Shown here in pieces: positions 14,108 through 21,777 of a stretch of 21,777 nucleotides of DNA. The DNA is from a virus. The notes under the pieces are model-generated. The model saw only the letters and a list, made by a program, of their open reading frames with translations. It did not search any database and was not told where the DNA came from. The stretch spans positions 1 to 21,777 of IMG/VR virus record IMGVR_UViG_3300035698_013338. The stretch is one strand, 5' to 3'. The position numbers and the translations under genes were made by a program. The stretch's first letter is position 1. Each line of letters starts with the position of its first letter.

Positions 14108-16003
14108 ATGCCTTTAAGAAAAAGAGCTTCTACCAAGTGGAAAAACTTTAATATGCCTATATCTTATAAGGCACAGGCGCAAGATCGCATGAAAGATGCA
14201 CGTAACGTGTGTACAATTCAAGACTTATTGGAAACAAGACACGGTATTTCTAGATGGAACTCTGTAGCTTTTTCAGATGCTCCAAAGTCTATAAGTTACT
14301 TTAAAGATAATTCAAATAATAGTTACATACTAGCAAAAGACGAGACTACTCTATATAAAGCAAACGAATCGGGTGCACATACTTCTGTTAAAACAGGTCT
14401 AACGTCTACAACAAAACACAGAGGCGTTACGTTTAACAATAGACACATAGTAGCGATTGGGAGCGATGGTTTATTCTCTTACGATGGGACTATTTTTACA
14501 CAACTAGGTCAAAATGTACCAGCGGCGCCAACGGTTGCGGCAAGTGGCTCTGGTAATACTTTAGCGGCCGGTACTTATCAGGTGGCGATAACATTTTACT
14601 CATCTACATACGGATATGAAACAAATCAAGGAACCGCAAGTTCTAATGTGGTTGTGGCAAGTGCCGAACAAATAGATGTTTCAAATATTCCAAGCACCGC
14701 AGATAATGGCTTTATTGATAAGGTTAGAATTTACGTTAAAAACGTAAGCACTAGTGGTGTCTTTTTATTTTGGGCCGAACTAGACTTGGGAGTGACTACA
14801 GATACTATTGATGCCGATTCAACATCTACACAAACCCCACCAAATAAAAATGCAAAGCCGATTGCTGGCGGTGGGAAATACTTGGCGGTATATGGTCAAT
14901 CAATTACTTATTCTGGTAATTCGACATTTCCTAGCGATGTTTTCATCTCAGAACCATTTTTGCCAGATGCTTTTGATAGTACAGATACATCTAAGACTTT
15001 TAATGTTGCCGGCAATGGCCCATTAACTGGACACGCTGTGGGTTATTTTAATGGAGACTTTCAAAACCCATATATAGTGGCCTTTAAAAAAAGACATATC
15101 GAACTATTTACAGAGGCCAGTGGTAGTCCGCAACAAGTCGTTATTTCCAGTGAGCTTGGTTGTATCTCACATGACACAATTGAAGTTATAAATGGTGATG
15201 TTTTTTTCATGTCGGCAAAGGGTTGGCACGCGATAAGCAATGGAAAGTTAATAAAAACTAAAGATAAGAATGATTCTATAGATAATGGAGATATTAACGA
15301 CATTTTCACTAGATCAGGATTTACTTTTGAATTAAATAAAAGTGATTTTTCTAATTTCTTTTCTATATATTACCCAACACTAAATCAATATCTAACATTT
15401 GTTTCGGAAGGTGCTAATAATTCTATTTATAAGGCATATAATTTTGAGTTCGAAATAGGTGGGTTTAGAACTTACGATTTTCGGGTATTTTTCATGGGCG
15501 CGACCATAGGTGAAGACTCTTCTGGTGAGGAAGTTGTTTATCTCGCTGGTGAAAATGGCTACATATATAAGCATAGTATCAAAGAAGCAAAGGGCACCGA
15601 TGTTGATAGGGATGGTGCAGAGGTCGCAATAAATGCCTTTGCGCAACTTTATTGGAAGGGAGGTAACGATATGGATGCCTCTTATAACTTCGGCCCATTT
15701 CTAGTTAGGGCGCTAGCGCAAGACAACCCCATCATAGTTAAGTATTTCTTAGATTATTCACAGCAAGATCCTGTGGATCTGAGTTATGACTTCAGCGACA
15801 CAGAAACAGGCTTTATTCTTGATGTCGATAGTTTAGATGTTGGGATACTAGGAGATGGGCGGACGATCGTACGTTACACTGGTGAGATACTTAAAAGCGG
15901 TCAATCATTATTAATAGGATTTTATAAATCTGACATGGGCGAAAGTATGGCCCTTATTGAAGGTCAGTTGGATATACAAAAAAACGGCAACCCGGCAGGA
16001 TAA
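14108..16003 (+). CDS. Large neck/tail beta-rich protein (P22 gp10-like position)
   Basis: A 631-residue protein with AAAGGGAG 5 nt before ATG 14108. Mostly beta strands in propeller-like repeats: ISYFKDNSNNSYILAKDETT, FNNRHIVAIGSDGLFSYDG, VFFMSAKGWHAISNGK and VVYLAGENGYIYKHS each read as a blade-type strand pattern. Residues ~140-250 carry an Ig-like insert (APTVAASG to TQTPPN, then GGGKYLA) homologous to the one in the previous protein. By gene order it corresponds to tail-stabilising proteins such as P22 gp10, which close the portal channel. Homology to gp10 itself is not established. Confidence 0.6.
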   Translation: MPLRKRASTKWKNFNMPISYKAQAQDRMKDARNVCTIQDLLETRHGISRWNSVAFSDAPKSISYFKDNSNNSYILAKDETTLYKANESGAHTSVKTGLTSTTKHRGVTFNNRHIVAIGSDGLFSYDGTIFTQLGQNVPAAPTVAASGSGNTLAAGTYQVAITFYSSTYGYETNQGTASSNVVVASAEQIDVSNIPSTADNGFIDKVRIYVKNVSTSGVFLFWAELDLGVTTDTIDADSTSTQTPPNKNAKPIAGGGKYLAVYGQSITYSGNSTFPSDVFISEPFLPDAFDSTDTSKTFNVAGNGPLTGHAVGYFNGDFQNPYIVAFKKRHIELFTEASGSPQQVVISSELGCISHDTIEVINGDVFFMSAKGWHAISNGKLIKTKDKNDSIDNGDINDIFTRSGFTFELNKSDFSNFFSIYYPTLNQYLTFVSEGANNSIYKAYNFEFEIGGFRTYDFRVFFMGATIGEDSSGEEVVYLAGENGYIYKHSIKEAKGTDVDRDGAEVAINAFAQLYWKGGNDMDASYNFGPFLVRALAQDNPIIVKYFLDYSQQDPVDLSYDFSDTETGFILDVDSLDVGILGDGRTIVRYTGEILKSGQSLLIGFYKSDMGESMALIEGQLDIQKNGNPAG

Positions 16004-16005
16004 AT

Positions 16006-17013
16006 ATGAGAAATATAATTATAAATACTTTATTAGCTTTTTTTGTGTTCGCACTTGCTGGATACTTTATTGATGCCCAAGCAGCTACCTGTACGAGTAT
16101 TTCGAGAACTAATAATTCAGCAAACTCGGTTTTAAAATCAACTAAGCTAAATTTAGATTTTAACACTGCCTATACCGCTATTAATAACTTTGATGGTGGT
16201 TGTGTTACTGATGGGACTTTAGAAATAAGCTCTACAGATTCGAGTTGGGATAACTTAAAAAACTATCTTCAAGCTGGGTGTAAGGTTTCATATTCTAACG
16301 CTTCGACAGTATCTATAAGCAAATGTTATGTGGCGGTTAATGGAAACTTTGTTGCTAAATCAACCGCAACAAGTGCGGCTTTTGGGTGTACTAATTGCTC
16401 ATCTGAAGCCGTATCAACTAATTACTATGTTTACGCGGCAAATGGCTCAGCTGGCTCCACATTAACACCATTGATTTTAACGGATGCACCGAACGCAGAT
16501 GGTTACGATGCTTCTAATAATAAGGTTCTAGCTAGGTTTTATAATAATTCAACTAGTGACTTGGACCAATATTCAATAGAGCAATGGAGTGTAAATAAAT
16601 TTATACCGCAGACAATGGGTTGGACGGCTTATACGCCATCTAGCTACGCAGGACTAGGCACACCATCTTCTGTTAATTTTTTCTGGAAACGTGGGGCTGG
16701 AAATACAATTGAAATCATAGGTGGTTTAGACACGGGTACAGTCTCGGCAACAACAGCAGAAATTGCGCTACCTAATAACTACACAGTAAAATCAGGATTG
16801 GGACAGACTATGGTTGTAGGTGACCTCGGGAGAGGGTCAGGGTCAGTTTCACGCTTTATATATGTTGTGGTGGTTTCTGATGAATCTGTTATTAAATTTA
16901 CAAATCAAAACACTGGAGCAGAAGTTCCAATTGTCGGAAACGCACTGGCATCGAATAGTGAAGGTCTTGCCATAAATGCAATTATTCCAGTAAATGAAAT
17001 AGAGGTAGACTAA
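16006..17013 (+). CDS. Signal-peptide-bearing fibre-like (receptor-binding) protein
   Basis: A 335-residue protein with AGGA 5 nt before ATG 16006. Residues 1-26 form a Sec signal peptide (IIINTLLAFFVFALAG core, cleavage after AQA). The mature N-terminal half holds six Cys (29, 66, 92, 107, 128, 131). The middle (DAPNADGYDASNNKVLARFY) and C-terminus (MGWTAYTPSSYAGLG, VNFFWKRGAGNTIEIIGG, EIALPNNY) match patterns common in phage tail fibres and collar proteins: a Trp start, an F-x-W-x-R-x-G strand pair and an LP turn, probably a trimeric C1q-like head. Its position between neck and ejection genes fits a tail spike/fibre. Export by Sec would be exceptional for a virion protein. Its stop and the next start overlap (TAATG). 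Confidence 0.6.
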   Translation: MRNIIINTLLAFFVFALAGYFIDAQAATCTSISRTNNSANSVLKSTKLNLDFNTAYTAINNFDGGCVTDGTLEISSTDSSWDNLKNYLQAGCKVSYSNASTVSISKCYVAVNGNFVAKSTATSAAFGCTNCSSEAVSTNYYVYAANGSAGSTLTPLILTDAPNADGYDASNNKVLARFYNNSTSDLDQYSIEQWSVNKFIPQTMGWTAYTPSSYAGLGTPSSVNFFWKRGAGNTIEIIGGLDTGTVSATTAEIALPNNYTVKSGLGQTMVVGDLGRGSGSVSRFIYVVVVSDESVIKFTNQNTGAEVPIVGNALASNSEGLAINAIIPVNEIEVD

Positions 17014-17714
17014 TGGGATTTCTTAAGAAAGCACTAGGTGCTGTAAGCACAGGCGGACTCAGTCTTGTAGCAGATAAGATTGGTAGCGATGCCTTGTTTG
17101 GTAAAAAAGACAAGGGCACCGCTGATAGGTATATCGAGTTAGACCCATCGTTAAAAAAAGTTATCGATAAGGGAAGACCGCTACAAGAAAAATCACTTGG
17201 GCTGTATAGTAGCGAACTAGATAGGGTCAATGATATAAACTCCGATGGTATCGCAGCATTAATGCGTACGAAAGGCGAAAAAAACCTTCTAGGTCAGGGT
17301 GAGGACTCAAGGCGACGAGCTGAACAATTGGTGGCGCAAAGAGGTCTAGGAAGATCGTCAGTGGGATTAAATGCCCTTGTAAATGCAGATAAGTCGTCGA
17401 GAGAGGGTATAACTCAACTAAGAGCAAATCAACCGATGGTTGAAAATCAACTTAAGATGCAGGATGCAAATCAAAGAATGTCATCTATTCAAAATGCCAC
17501 AAGTGGAATAAATAGTATTTTAGGAACACCAGGTCAGCAAAAAACATTGATACGTGGGCGTGAGGGAACAGGACAAAGATCTGGCGGTATAGCCAATATG
17601 GCCATGACACTCGGTGGGGGCGCTATTGGTGGCATGAGTGGAGGACCACAAGGGGCCGGGGCTGGAATGCAAATGGGTAGTTCACTTGGAAGCATGTTCG
17701 GAGGTATGGCGTAA
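17013..17714 (+). CDS. Probable DNA-ejection / internal virion protein 1
   Basis: A 233-residue protein beginning MGFLKKALGAVSTGG, typical of small internal virion proteins. A central charged helical region (~50-150, with RRAEQLVAQRGLGRSSVGL) is followed by a Gly/Met-rich hydrophobic C-terminus (~185-233: MTLGGGAIGGMSGG and MQMGSSLGSMFGG) able to insert in membranes. First of three genes linked by TAATG overlaps, matching the three ejection proteins (gp7, gp20, gp16) that P22-like phages release into the cell envelope to form a DNA conduit. Direct homology is not claimed. Confidence 0.6.
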   Translation: MGFLKKALGAVSTGGLSLVADKIGSDALFGKKDKGTADRYIELDPSLKKVIDKGRPLQEKSLGLYSSELDRVNDINSDGIAALMRTKGEKNLLGQGEDSRRRAEQLVAQRGLGRSSVGLNALVNADKSSREGITQLRANQPMVENQLKMQDANQRMSSIQNATSGINSILGTPGQQKTLIRGREGTGQRSGGIANMAMTLGGGAIGGMSGGPQGAGAGMQMGSSLGSMFGGMA

Positions 17715-18838
17715 TGGCAAGACAGATACTATCTAACAACACTCAAGACCTTTCAACGATGAGACAAAGAGCTTTTCAAGATAACGTAAATCAGATTAGT
17801 GGCGCTTTAAATCAGTATGGTGCTTATCAAGATAAACAGAAAATGACTGAAAGACAGTTAGCACTTCAGAACGAAGCTCAAAATATGAGTGATATTAAAA
17901 ACGCTGTGGAAATGACAACGATGAGCGGTCAGCAAATAACTCCGGAAGATGTTAGATCAATGCGTACAGGTGAGGTCGCACCTGGGCAGATGGGCGCTAA
18001 TGAAATGGGCCCTCCAGAACCGAACGCAATTCAGTCTATGCTTGGCGGTATTGCGGATAGACAGTCGAGTGCAATGGTACAAGCTGCGGAAGATAGGGAT
18101 TTAAACAGGCGTAAGACAGAGGCACAGTTAGCAAATCTTGGTAAAAAACGTGGTGATAACATGTCTTGGACAGATAAGAAAGAATATGAAGCTAATCAGA
18201 GAAGGCAAGAGAAAGAAGCAAAAACGGTACAAGATAAAGAAGAAAGATTGGTGCCTGGTCTTGGTTATGCATTAAATAACTCTGATGCTAAGCAGATGAA
18301 AGACGCTAAACAGATGAAAAATAAGTTTGATAGACAGATTGGTGAAATGATTTCCCTTCGTGAAAAATACGGTGCGGAAGTTGCCAATCGCGAAGCCGTA
18401 GGAAGGGGAAAACAGTTATCTAAAGATCTTCTTTTGACCTATAAGAATCTTGCAAAGCTAGGGGTTTTGTCCAAGTCTGACGAGGATATCGTAAACGCAA
18501 TTATTCCTAGTGATCCATTACAGTTAGATGCTTCTAATTTAATAGGCCAAGATCCAACACTTCATGTGTTAAAAAAGTTTAAGGGAGATCTAGACTCTGA
18601 CTATGCCGAGACATTACGAAACAGACTAGAAGGCGGTCAACAAATGGCCGATAGTATGGGACTAGAAAACGGTGGTATGCAAAATCAAGGCAGTAACCTT
18701 GATTTCTTAGCCGTGCCAAGTGCTAACGCTGCTCCGATGGTAGAACATCCAGAAGCAAACCAGGCATTGAGCTGGGCAAGAAGTAACCCTAACGATCCAA
18801 GGTCACAAGCAATTTTACAAGGCATGGGGGTTAGGTAA
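17714..18838 (+). CDS. Probable DNA-ejection / internal virion protein 2
   Basis: A 374-residue hydrophilic, Gln- and Met-rich protein, mostly helical, with long charged segments (~150-250) likely to form coiled coils. No transmembrane segment is evident. A short tandem duplication, DAKQMK-DAKQMK, lies at ~195-206. Start and stop both share bases with the neighbouring genes (TAATG), so the trio 17013-20535 is translated together. Composition and place fit an internal head protein ejected with DNA. No enzymatic motif is visible; a transglycosylase domain, sometimes found in this class, is not seen. Confidence 0.55.
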   Translation: MARQILSNNTQDLSTMRQRAFQDNVNQISGALNQYGAYQDKQKMTERQLALQNEAQNMSDIKNAVEMTTMSGQQITPEDVRSMRTGEVAPGQMGANEMGPPEPNAIQSMLGGIADRQSSAMVQAAEDRDLNRRKTEAQLANLGKKRGDNMSWTDKKEYEANQRRQEKEAKTVQDKEERLVPGLGYALNNSDAKQMKDAKQMKNKFDRQIGEMISLREKYGAEVANREAVGRGKQLSKDLLLTYKNLAKLGVLSKSDEDIVNAIIPSDPLQLDASNLIGQDPTLHVLKKFKGDLDSDYAETLRNRLEGGQQMADSMGLENGGMQNQGSNLDFLAVPSANAAPMVEHPEANQALSWARSNPNDPRSQAILQGMGVR

Positions 18839-20535
18839 TGGCATTTGATCCTGATAAGTTCATAGCAGAGACAGCACAAGCCGCTCAGCAATCTCCGCAA
18901 CAAACTACACAAGGGTTTGATCCTGATAAGTTTTTAATGGAAACCGTTCAAGCTTCTCAGCAAGAAGCTGCTCAGAACAGTACAGGTCAACAAATTCAAG
19001 CAGGCGTAGAGGCTCTCGGACAAGGTGCATCTTTTGGTTATTTGCCACAGATTCAAGCAGGCGTAGAAATGTTAATGGATACGTTAACGCCAGAATCTGA
19101 TGTAGATAAAGAGTTAAGAAAGCAGGGCTTTAACATACAAGAAAAAGATCCTAGCTATACTGAATTAAGGGATGCCAACATACTGAGACATCAATCTCAA
19201 AAGGAACGCTTCCCTGGCACTACAGGCACCGCAGAAGTGCTTGGTGGTATTGCCACAGGAATTGCAACAAGTGGGCTAGGGTCACAAATGAAAGGAGCTC
19301 AATTTTTAGGCAAATCGGGTAAGCTTGCTCTGGCCGCAAAAACTGGTGCTCAATATGGAGCAATACAAAACCCAGGAGACACGAAAGGTGAAATTGGGGG
19401 CGTGCAAGTAATTGATAGGCTAGAAAATGCCCTAACTGGCGCTTTAACTGGTGCCGCCTTTGCTGGTGGTGCTGAAGCTATAGGAAAGGCTGCAAAAGGT
19501 GTTAGAAAGCTTCCGTCATTATTAAGATCTGGTGCTGGTGAAGAGGCCATATCAGCGGCCGGTGGTGAGCGTGGATCTCTTAAAAAAGTTTTCAGGGCCA
19601 ATAGAATAAATCTAAAGAAAGCCGGACAGGACTTATTAAAAAAGCAAGATGCTCTAGGCGGTAAAGCTGTAATAGAAATGGGCGATGACATTGACAAGAT
19701 AGCAGGAAAAATATCCAAAATGGAAGCCTCTATCGGTCAAAAAATCAGTGGTATAACAGATAGTGCCGATGAAGTACTGACAAAAATTAAAATGCAAAAC
19801 CTTTCACCACAACATCAAAGGGCCTTAAGAAAGTCTACTATAAACATGAAAGACTTTGCCGAAGTCATGAAAAGAGAGCTTAAAAAAGATTTAAAAGGTG
19901 TTGATAAAAGAACATCATTTAATAGGCTATCGAAAGCTTTGGACGAGTTGGCGACTGAAGGTGACGATATATCACTTAGTAAATTAAGAGAGCTTAGAAA
20001 AAGTGTAGACGATAAGATTTCATGGAATAAATCAAATAGTGAGTTAGCACCAATTGAGCGTGGATTTAAAATGATTCGCGATAAAATGCAAGACTTAACA
20101 AAGCAAAAAATACGTGTGGCCGATGAGATTAGTGGCACCAATATGCTGCCAGACTTTAGGGGTGCTAATAGAGATTATGGACAATATAAAACTCTTTCAG
20201 AATTTGCACAAAATAAACTAGCAGCATCGAAAGGCAATAGGTTTTTATCAATGGGCGAAATGGGACTTGGTGGTGCTGGCTCAGTAATGGGTGGCCCTGT
20301 AGGTTTTATTGCTGGTGTGGCCGGATCAAGAGCTGTTAAGAAGTGGGGCGGTGCCGCTGGAGCAAGGGCACTAAAAAGAACATCCGAAATACTGAAAAAA
20401 GATCCTGCTAGGCTTGGGAAATATCTGGGCATGATTAACAAGGCTTATATGGAAGAACCTGATTCCGTTATTAGGCTAATTATTGAACTACAACAAGGAA
20501 ACCCTGAGTATAGGGAATTAACCAAAGGAAGATAA
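18838..20535 (+). CDS. Probable DNA-ejection / internal virion protein 3
   Basis: A 565-residue protein, largest of the trio. The N-terminus has two copies of an FDPDKF-(I/L)-x-E-T-x-Q-A-x-Q-Q motif (residues ~3-17 and ~27-41), a short module common in phage internal proteins, followed by two copies of QIQAGVE-x-L (~52-60, ~71-79). Three Gly/Ala-rich hydrophobic stretches (~135-150, ~200-220, ~475-500) could be membrane-active, with long charged helices between (~250-440). Layout fits an ejected pilot protein that helps DNA cross the envelope. No lysozyme-like catalytic motif is seen. Confidence 0.6.
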   Translation: MAFDPDKFIAETAQAAQQSPQQTTQGFDPDKFLMETVQASQQEAAQNSTGQQIQAGVEALGQGASFGYLPQIQAGVEMLMDTLTPESDVDKELRKQGFNIQEKDPSYTELRDANILRHQSQKERFPGTTGTAEVLGGIATGIATSGLGSQMKGAQFLGKSGKLALAAKTGAQYGAIQNPGDTKGEIGGVQVIDRLENALTGALTGAAFAGGAEAIGKAAKGVRKLPSLLRSGAGEEAISAAGGERGSLKKVFRANRINLKKAGQDLLKKQDALGGKAVIEMGDDIDKIAGKISKMEASIGQKISGITDSADEVLTKIKMQNLSPQHQRALRKSTINMKDFAEVMKRELKKDLKGVDKRTSFNRLSKALDELATEGDDISLSKLRELRKSVDDKISWNKSNSELAPIERGFKMIRDKMQDLTKQKIRVADEISGTNMLPDFRGANRDYGQYKTLSEFAQNKLAASKGNRFLSMGEMGLGGAGSVMGGPVGFIAGVAGSRAVKKWGGAAGARALKRTSEILKKDPARLGKYLGMINKAYMEEPDSVIRLIIELQQGNPEYRELTKGR

Positions 20536-20536
20536 A

Positions 20537-20869
20537 ATGGCAAAAGTAAAAGAAGAAATGGAAGTACCAAAAGAGATTAACGAAGTAGGGATTGCTATTA
20601 AGAAAGTAATTGAGGTAGCAGCAAAGGCGCTTGAGGATGGTTTTCAAGCAGGGCAAGATATTCCTACAGTTATGCTGGGCTCGTTTCAAGAGTTGAACGC
20701 TGCACTTGCTGGCATTGATCAAATGGACGATGAGTTTAAAGAGGATGCTGTGGGTTCTGTTATGGGAGCTCTTATTCCTATTTCTGAAGGATTAAAGATT
20801 TTACTTGAGAGAAAGAAAAAAGGAACAGTACCAGCGGCTAATTTAGTTGGGAATAAAAAGGCTAAATAA
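20537..20869 (+). CDS. Small hypothetical protein
   Basis: A 110-residue protein starting one base after the previous stop, with AAGGAAG about 6 nt before ATG 20537. Predicted helical: acidic N-terminus, a hydrophobic middle (VIEVAAKALEDG, VMLGSFQELNAALAG, GSVMGALIPISEGLKILL) and a basic C-terminus. No signal peptide or clear transmembrane helix. Not recognised. Position at the end of the virion operon, before the membrane-protein module, leaves both a minor virion and an assembly role possible. Confidence 0.65.
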   Translation: MAKVKEEMEVPKEINEVGIAIKKVIEVAAKALEDGFQAGQDIPTVMLGSFQELNAALAGIDQMDDEFKEDAVGSVMGALIPISEGLKILLERKKKGTVPAANLVGNKKAK

Positions 20870-20870
20870 C

Positions 20871-20887
20871 ATCTAAAACATTTAGAT
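20871..20887. repeat. Short perfect inverted repeat
   Basis: ATCTAAA (20871-20877) and TTTAGAT (20881-20887) are perfectly complementary around a 3-nt loop, between the virion operon and the membrane-protein module. The hairpin is AT-only but for one pair, with no U-tract behind it, so it is not a good terminator. It may be a weak processing or protein-binding site. Confidence 0.4.
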
Positions 20888-20909
20888 AATATCGAATCAA
20901 GGTAACCGC

Positions 20910-21119
20910 ATGAAAGAAAATGTCCACAATATAATTTTAGGAGTTGTTGGAACCCTTGCTTTGATTATATTTAACGATATGCGAACTAATCTAGGTAGTC
21001 TCGCTAAAAATGTTCAAGAGTTAAATGGAAAAATAGTGAAAGTAATATCTGATCAAGGTTGGCATAAAAAGCAGCTTGATAGGCATGATGCGAGAATTAC
21101 AAAACTAGAAAACTATTAA
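20910..21119 (+). CDS. Small membrane protein with coiled-coil tail (holin or inner-spanin candidate)
   Basis: A 69-residue protein; AAGGT lies ~8 nt before ATG 20910. Residues 7-21 (IILGVVGTLALIIF) are a single transmembrane helix; residues ~28-66 form an amphipathic, probably coiled-coil helix. An N-terminal anchor plus helical domain is the layout of inner-membrane spanins (Rz), though short, and a reversed version of XhlA-type holin partners. First gene of the small end module with a second membrane protein and a lipoprotein, supporting a lysis role. The exact role is undecided. Confidence 0.55.
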   Translation: MKENVHNIILGVVGTLALIIFNDMRTNLGSLAKNVQELNGKIVKVISDQGWHKKQLDRHDARITKLENY

Positions 21120-21129
21120 GGGAGTCAGT

Positions 21130-21312
21130 ATGACAAAGAAAAAACCATGGCTATCTAAAACACTTATTATTAACTTTATTATGGCACTAATTGCTATTAC
21201 TGGATTAACTGAAAAGGTCAGCATCACAAACGACCAATTAGTCATGGCCCTTACCGGTGTGAATATTATTTTACGTTTAGTTACTAAAGATAAAATAGGT
21301 TTAGAAGCTTGA
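21130..21312 (+). CDS. Small two-helix membrane protein (putative holin)
   Basis: A 60-residue protein with GGGAG about 6 nt before ATG 21130. It has the common phage pattern K-K-P-W-L-S-K-T-L followed by a hydrophobic helix (~11-26), a short loop, a second helix (~38-50) and a basic tail ending in RLVTKDKIG. Many tailed phages carry such a protein near lysis genes and it is often annotated as a holin, which would let the M15 endopeptidase reach the cell wall. Its TGA overlaps the next ATG. The function is inferred from architecture and neighbours. Confidence 0.6.
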   Translation: MTKKKPWLSKTLIINFIMALIAITGLTEKVSITNDQLVMALTGVNIILRLVTKDKIGLEA

Positions 21313-21527
21313 TGGCAACAATTATGACCTTCTTACGAGCACTGCCTGAAATGGTCAGTGCCGTTAGGGAGTTGAATAATTCAATTATAAGTCTTAGAAA
21401 TAGTAAGATTGATTCTGATAATGCTTTATATAAAAAAGAATTAAATCTATTAATTGCTAGACTAGAAAATAGTAAAGGAGATGTTGATGAAGTATCAGAT
21501 ATTGTGCGTCGTCTTAACTCTTTGTAG
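21312..21527 (+). CDS. Small hypothetical helical protein
   Basis: A 71-residue protein beginning at ATG 21312, overlapping the previous stop (TGATG). Only a weak hydrophobic segment (~3-18) is present, followed by charged helices rich in Ser, Asn and Arg. The lipoprotein gene starts inside its 3' end in another frame, an arrangement like overlapping Rz/Rz1 spanin pairs, but the lack of a strong N-terminal anchor argues against a regular inner spanin. Function unknown. Confidence 0.55.
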   Translation: MATIMTFLRALPEMVSAVRELNNSIISLRNSKIDSDNALYKKELNLLIARLENSKGDVDEVSDIVRRLNSL

Positions 21528-21747
21528 TTGTGAATCTTTGCCACCGCCAAAAACAGAGCTATGTGGTGGTACGAGTATCGGTAATCTAGCTTGTAATGAC
21601 CAAAGAAGAGATAATCAAGACTATACCAGAGAGCTTAGAAAAGGCGATCTCTGTACAAACTCAAAAGATTTTGAACGCATGAGAGGTTATTGCTCAGACC
21701 TTAGGGTAGAACTCTTAAAGTGTAGAAATAATAAATCAACTAAATAG
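21487..21747 (+). CDS. Cysteine-rich lipoprotein (outer-spanin-like)
   Basis: An 86-residue protein. ATG 21487 lies 6 nt after AAAGGAG; ATG 21481 is too close to that site. The N-terminus (MKYQILCVVLTLCSC) is a lipoprotein signal with lipobox L-C-S-C15, followed by ESLPPPK, a Pro-rich start reminiscent of Rz1 outer spanins. It begins inside the preceding gene, as Rz1 does. Unlike Rz1, the mature part has five more Cys (~25, 36, 55, 68, 78), suggesting disulfides, and is only briefly Pro-rich. An outer-membrane lysis partner is most likely; a superinfection-exclusion lipoprotein is the main alternative. Confidence 0.6.
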   Translation: MKYQILCVVLTLCSCESLPPPKTELCGGTSIGNLACNDQRRDNQDYTRELRKGDLCTNSKDFERMRGYCSDLRVELLKCRNNKSTK

Positions 21748-21777
21748 CTCTATCAATAATGTCAGAGATCAGGTCAC

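Noticed and set aside
19350-19718. 122-codon minus-strand open frame, and similar ones at 3838-4170, 19815-20141 and 813-1085
   Set aside because: They lie wholly antisense to well-supported genes, lack ribosome-binding sites, and have low-complexity Ser/Leu/Phe composition typical of shadow frames.
20871-20887. Intrinsic terminator at the end of the virion operon
   Set aside because: The 7-bp stem is almost all A-T with no U-tract, so it is listed only as an inverted repeat.
1-21777. Terminal direct repeats marking a complete phage genome
   Set aside because: The first and last bases share no more than short chance matches; the window ends are probably arbitrary.
1-21777. tRNA genes, integrase or attachment sites
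   Set aside because: I saw no cloverleaf-like sequence, recombinase motif or tRNA-end repeat by eye. A tRNA scan would be needed to exclude a tRNA fully.

Overview
The window is an AT-rich stretch of a tailed double-stranded DNA phage or prophage. It carries a complete DNA-packaging and virion-assembly block of short-tailed (podovirus, broadly P22-like) type: small and large terminase, portal, scaffold, major capsid protein, neck/tail proteins and three probable ejection proteins. I see no tape-measure protein, tail tube or sheath. The host is very probably Gram-negative: the window encodes an O-antigen ligase/polymerase-like membrane protein, a spanin-like lipoprotein and proteins with Sec signal peptides. 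The host genus cannot be read from the sequence. No integrase, polymerase or helicase is present, so lifestyle and replication genes lie outside the window or are absent. All genes but one are on the + strand.

Layout. Positions 1-3600 hold an early/regulatory block of small, tightly packed and often overlapping genes: a small CxxC protein preceded by a hexanucleotide-repeat tract, a Fis-like DNA-binding protein, a possible sigma-like protein, small unknown proteins, a helix-turn-helix protein, a ribbon-helix-helix-like gene that looks frameshifted, a NinG-family protein, an M15 endopeptidase (probable endolysin) and an XRE-type regulator. Positions 3595-3751 are non-coding, with a -10-like TATAAT and a 12-bp RNA hairpin just upstream of the packaging genes.

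Positions 3752-11303 carry small terminase, an unknown gene, large terminase, a small membrane protein, a lone minus-strand zinc-ribbon gene, portal, scaffold and major capsid protein. A strong intrinsic terminator follows the capsid gene. Positions 11365-20869 carry a secreted decoration-like protein, a Wzy/WaaL-type polytopic membrane protein, two neck/tail proteins sharing a duplicated Ig-like domain, a signal-peptide-bearing fibre-like protein, three probable ejection proteins and one small unknown. Positions 20910-21747 form an end module of small membrane proteins and a Cys-rich lipoprotein, probably the holin/spanin part of lysis.

The strongest oddity is an envelope-directed module inside the structural operon. 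A gene of the O-antigen ligase / O-oligosaccharyltransferase superfamily is translationally coupled (TAGTG) to a Sec-exported, six-cysteine, decoration-like protein, and a second exported six-cysteine protein with a tail-fibre-type C-terminus lies three genes downstream. A phage that glycosylates an exported protein or remodels host LPS while making virions would explain this arrangement. That is inference, not something the sequence proves.
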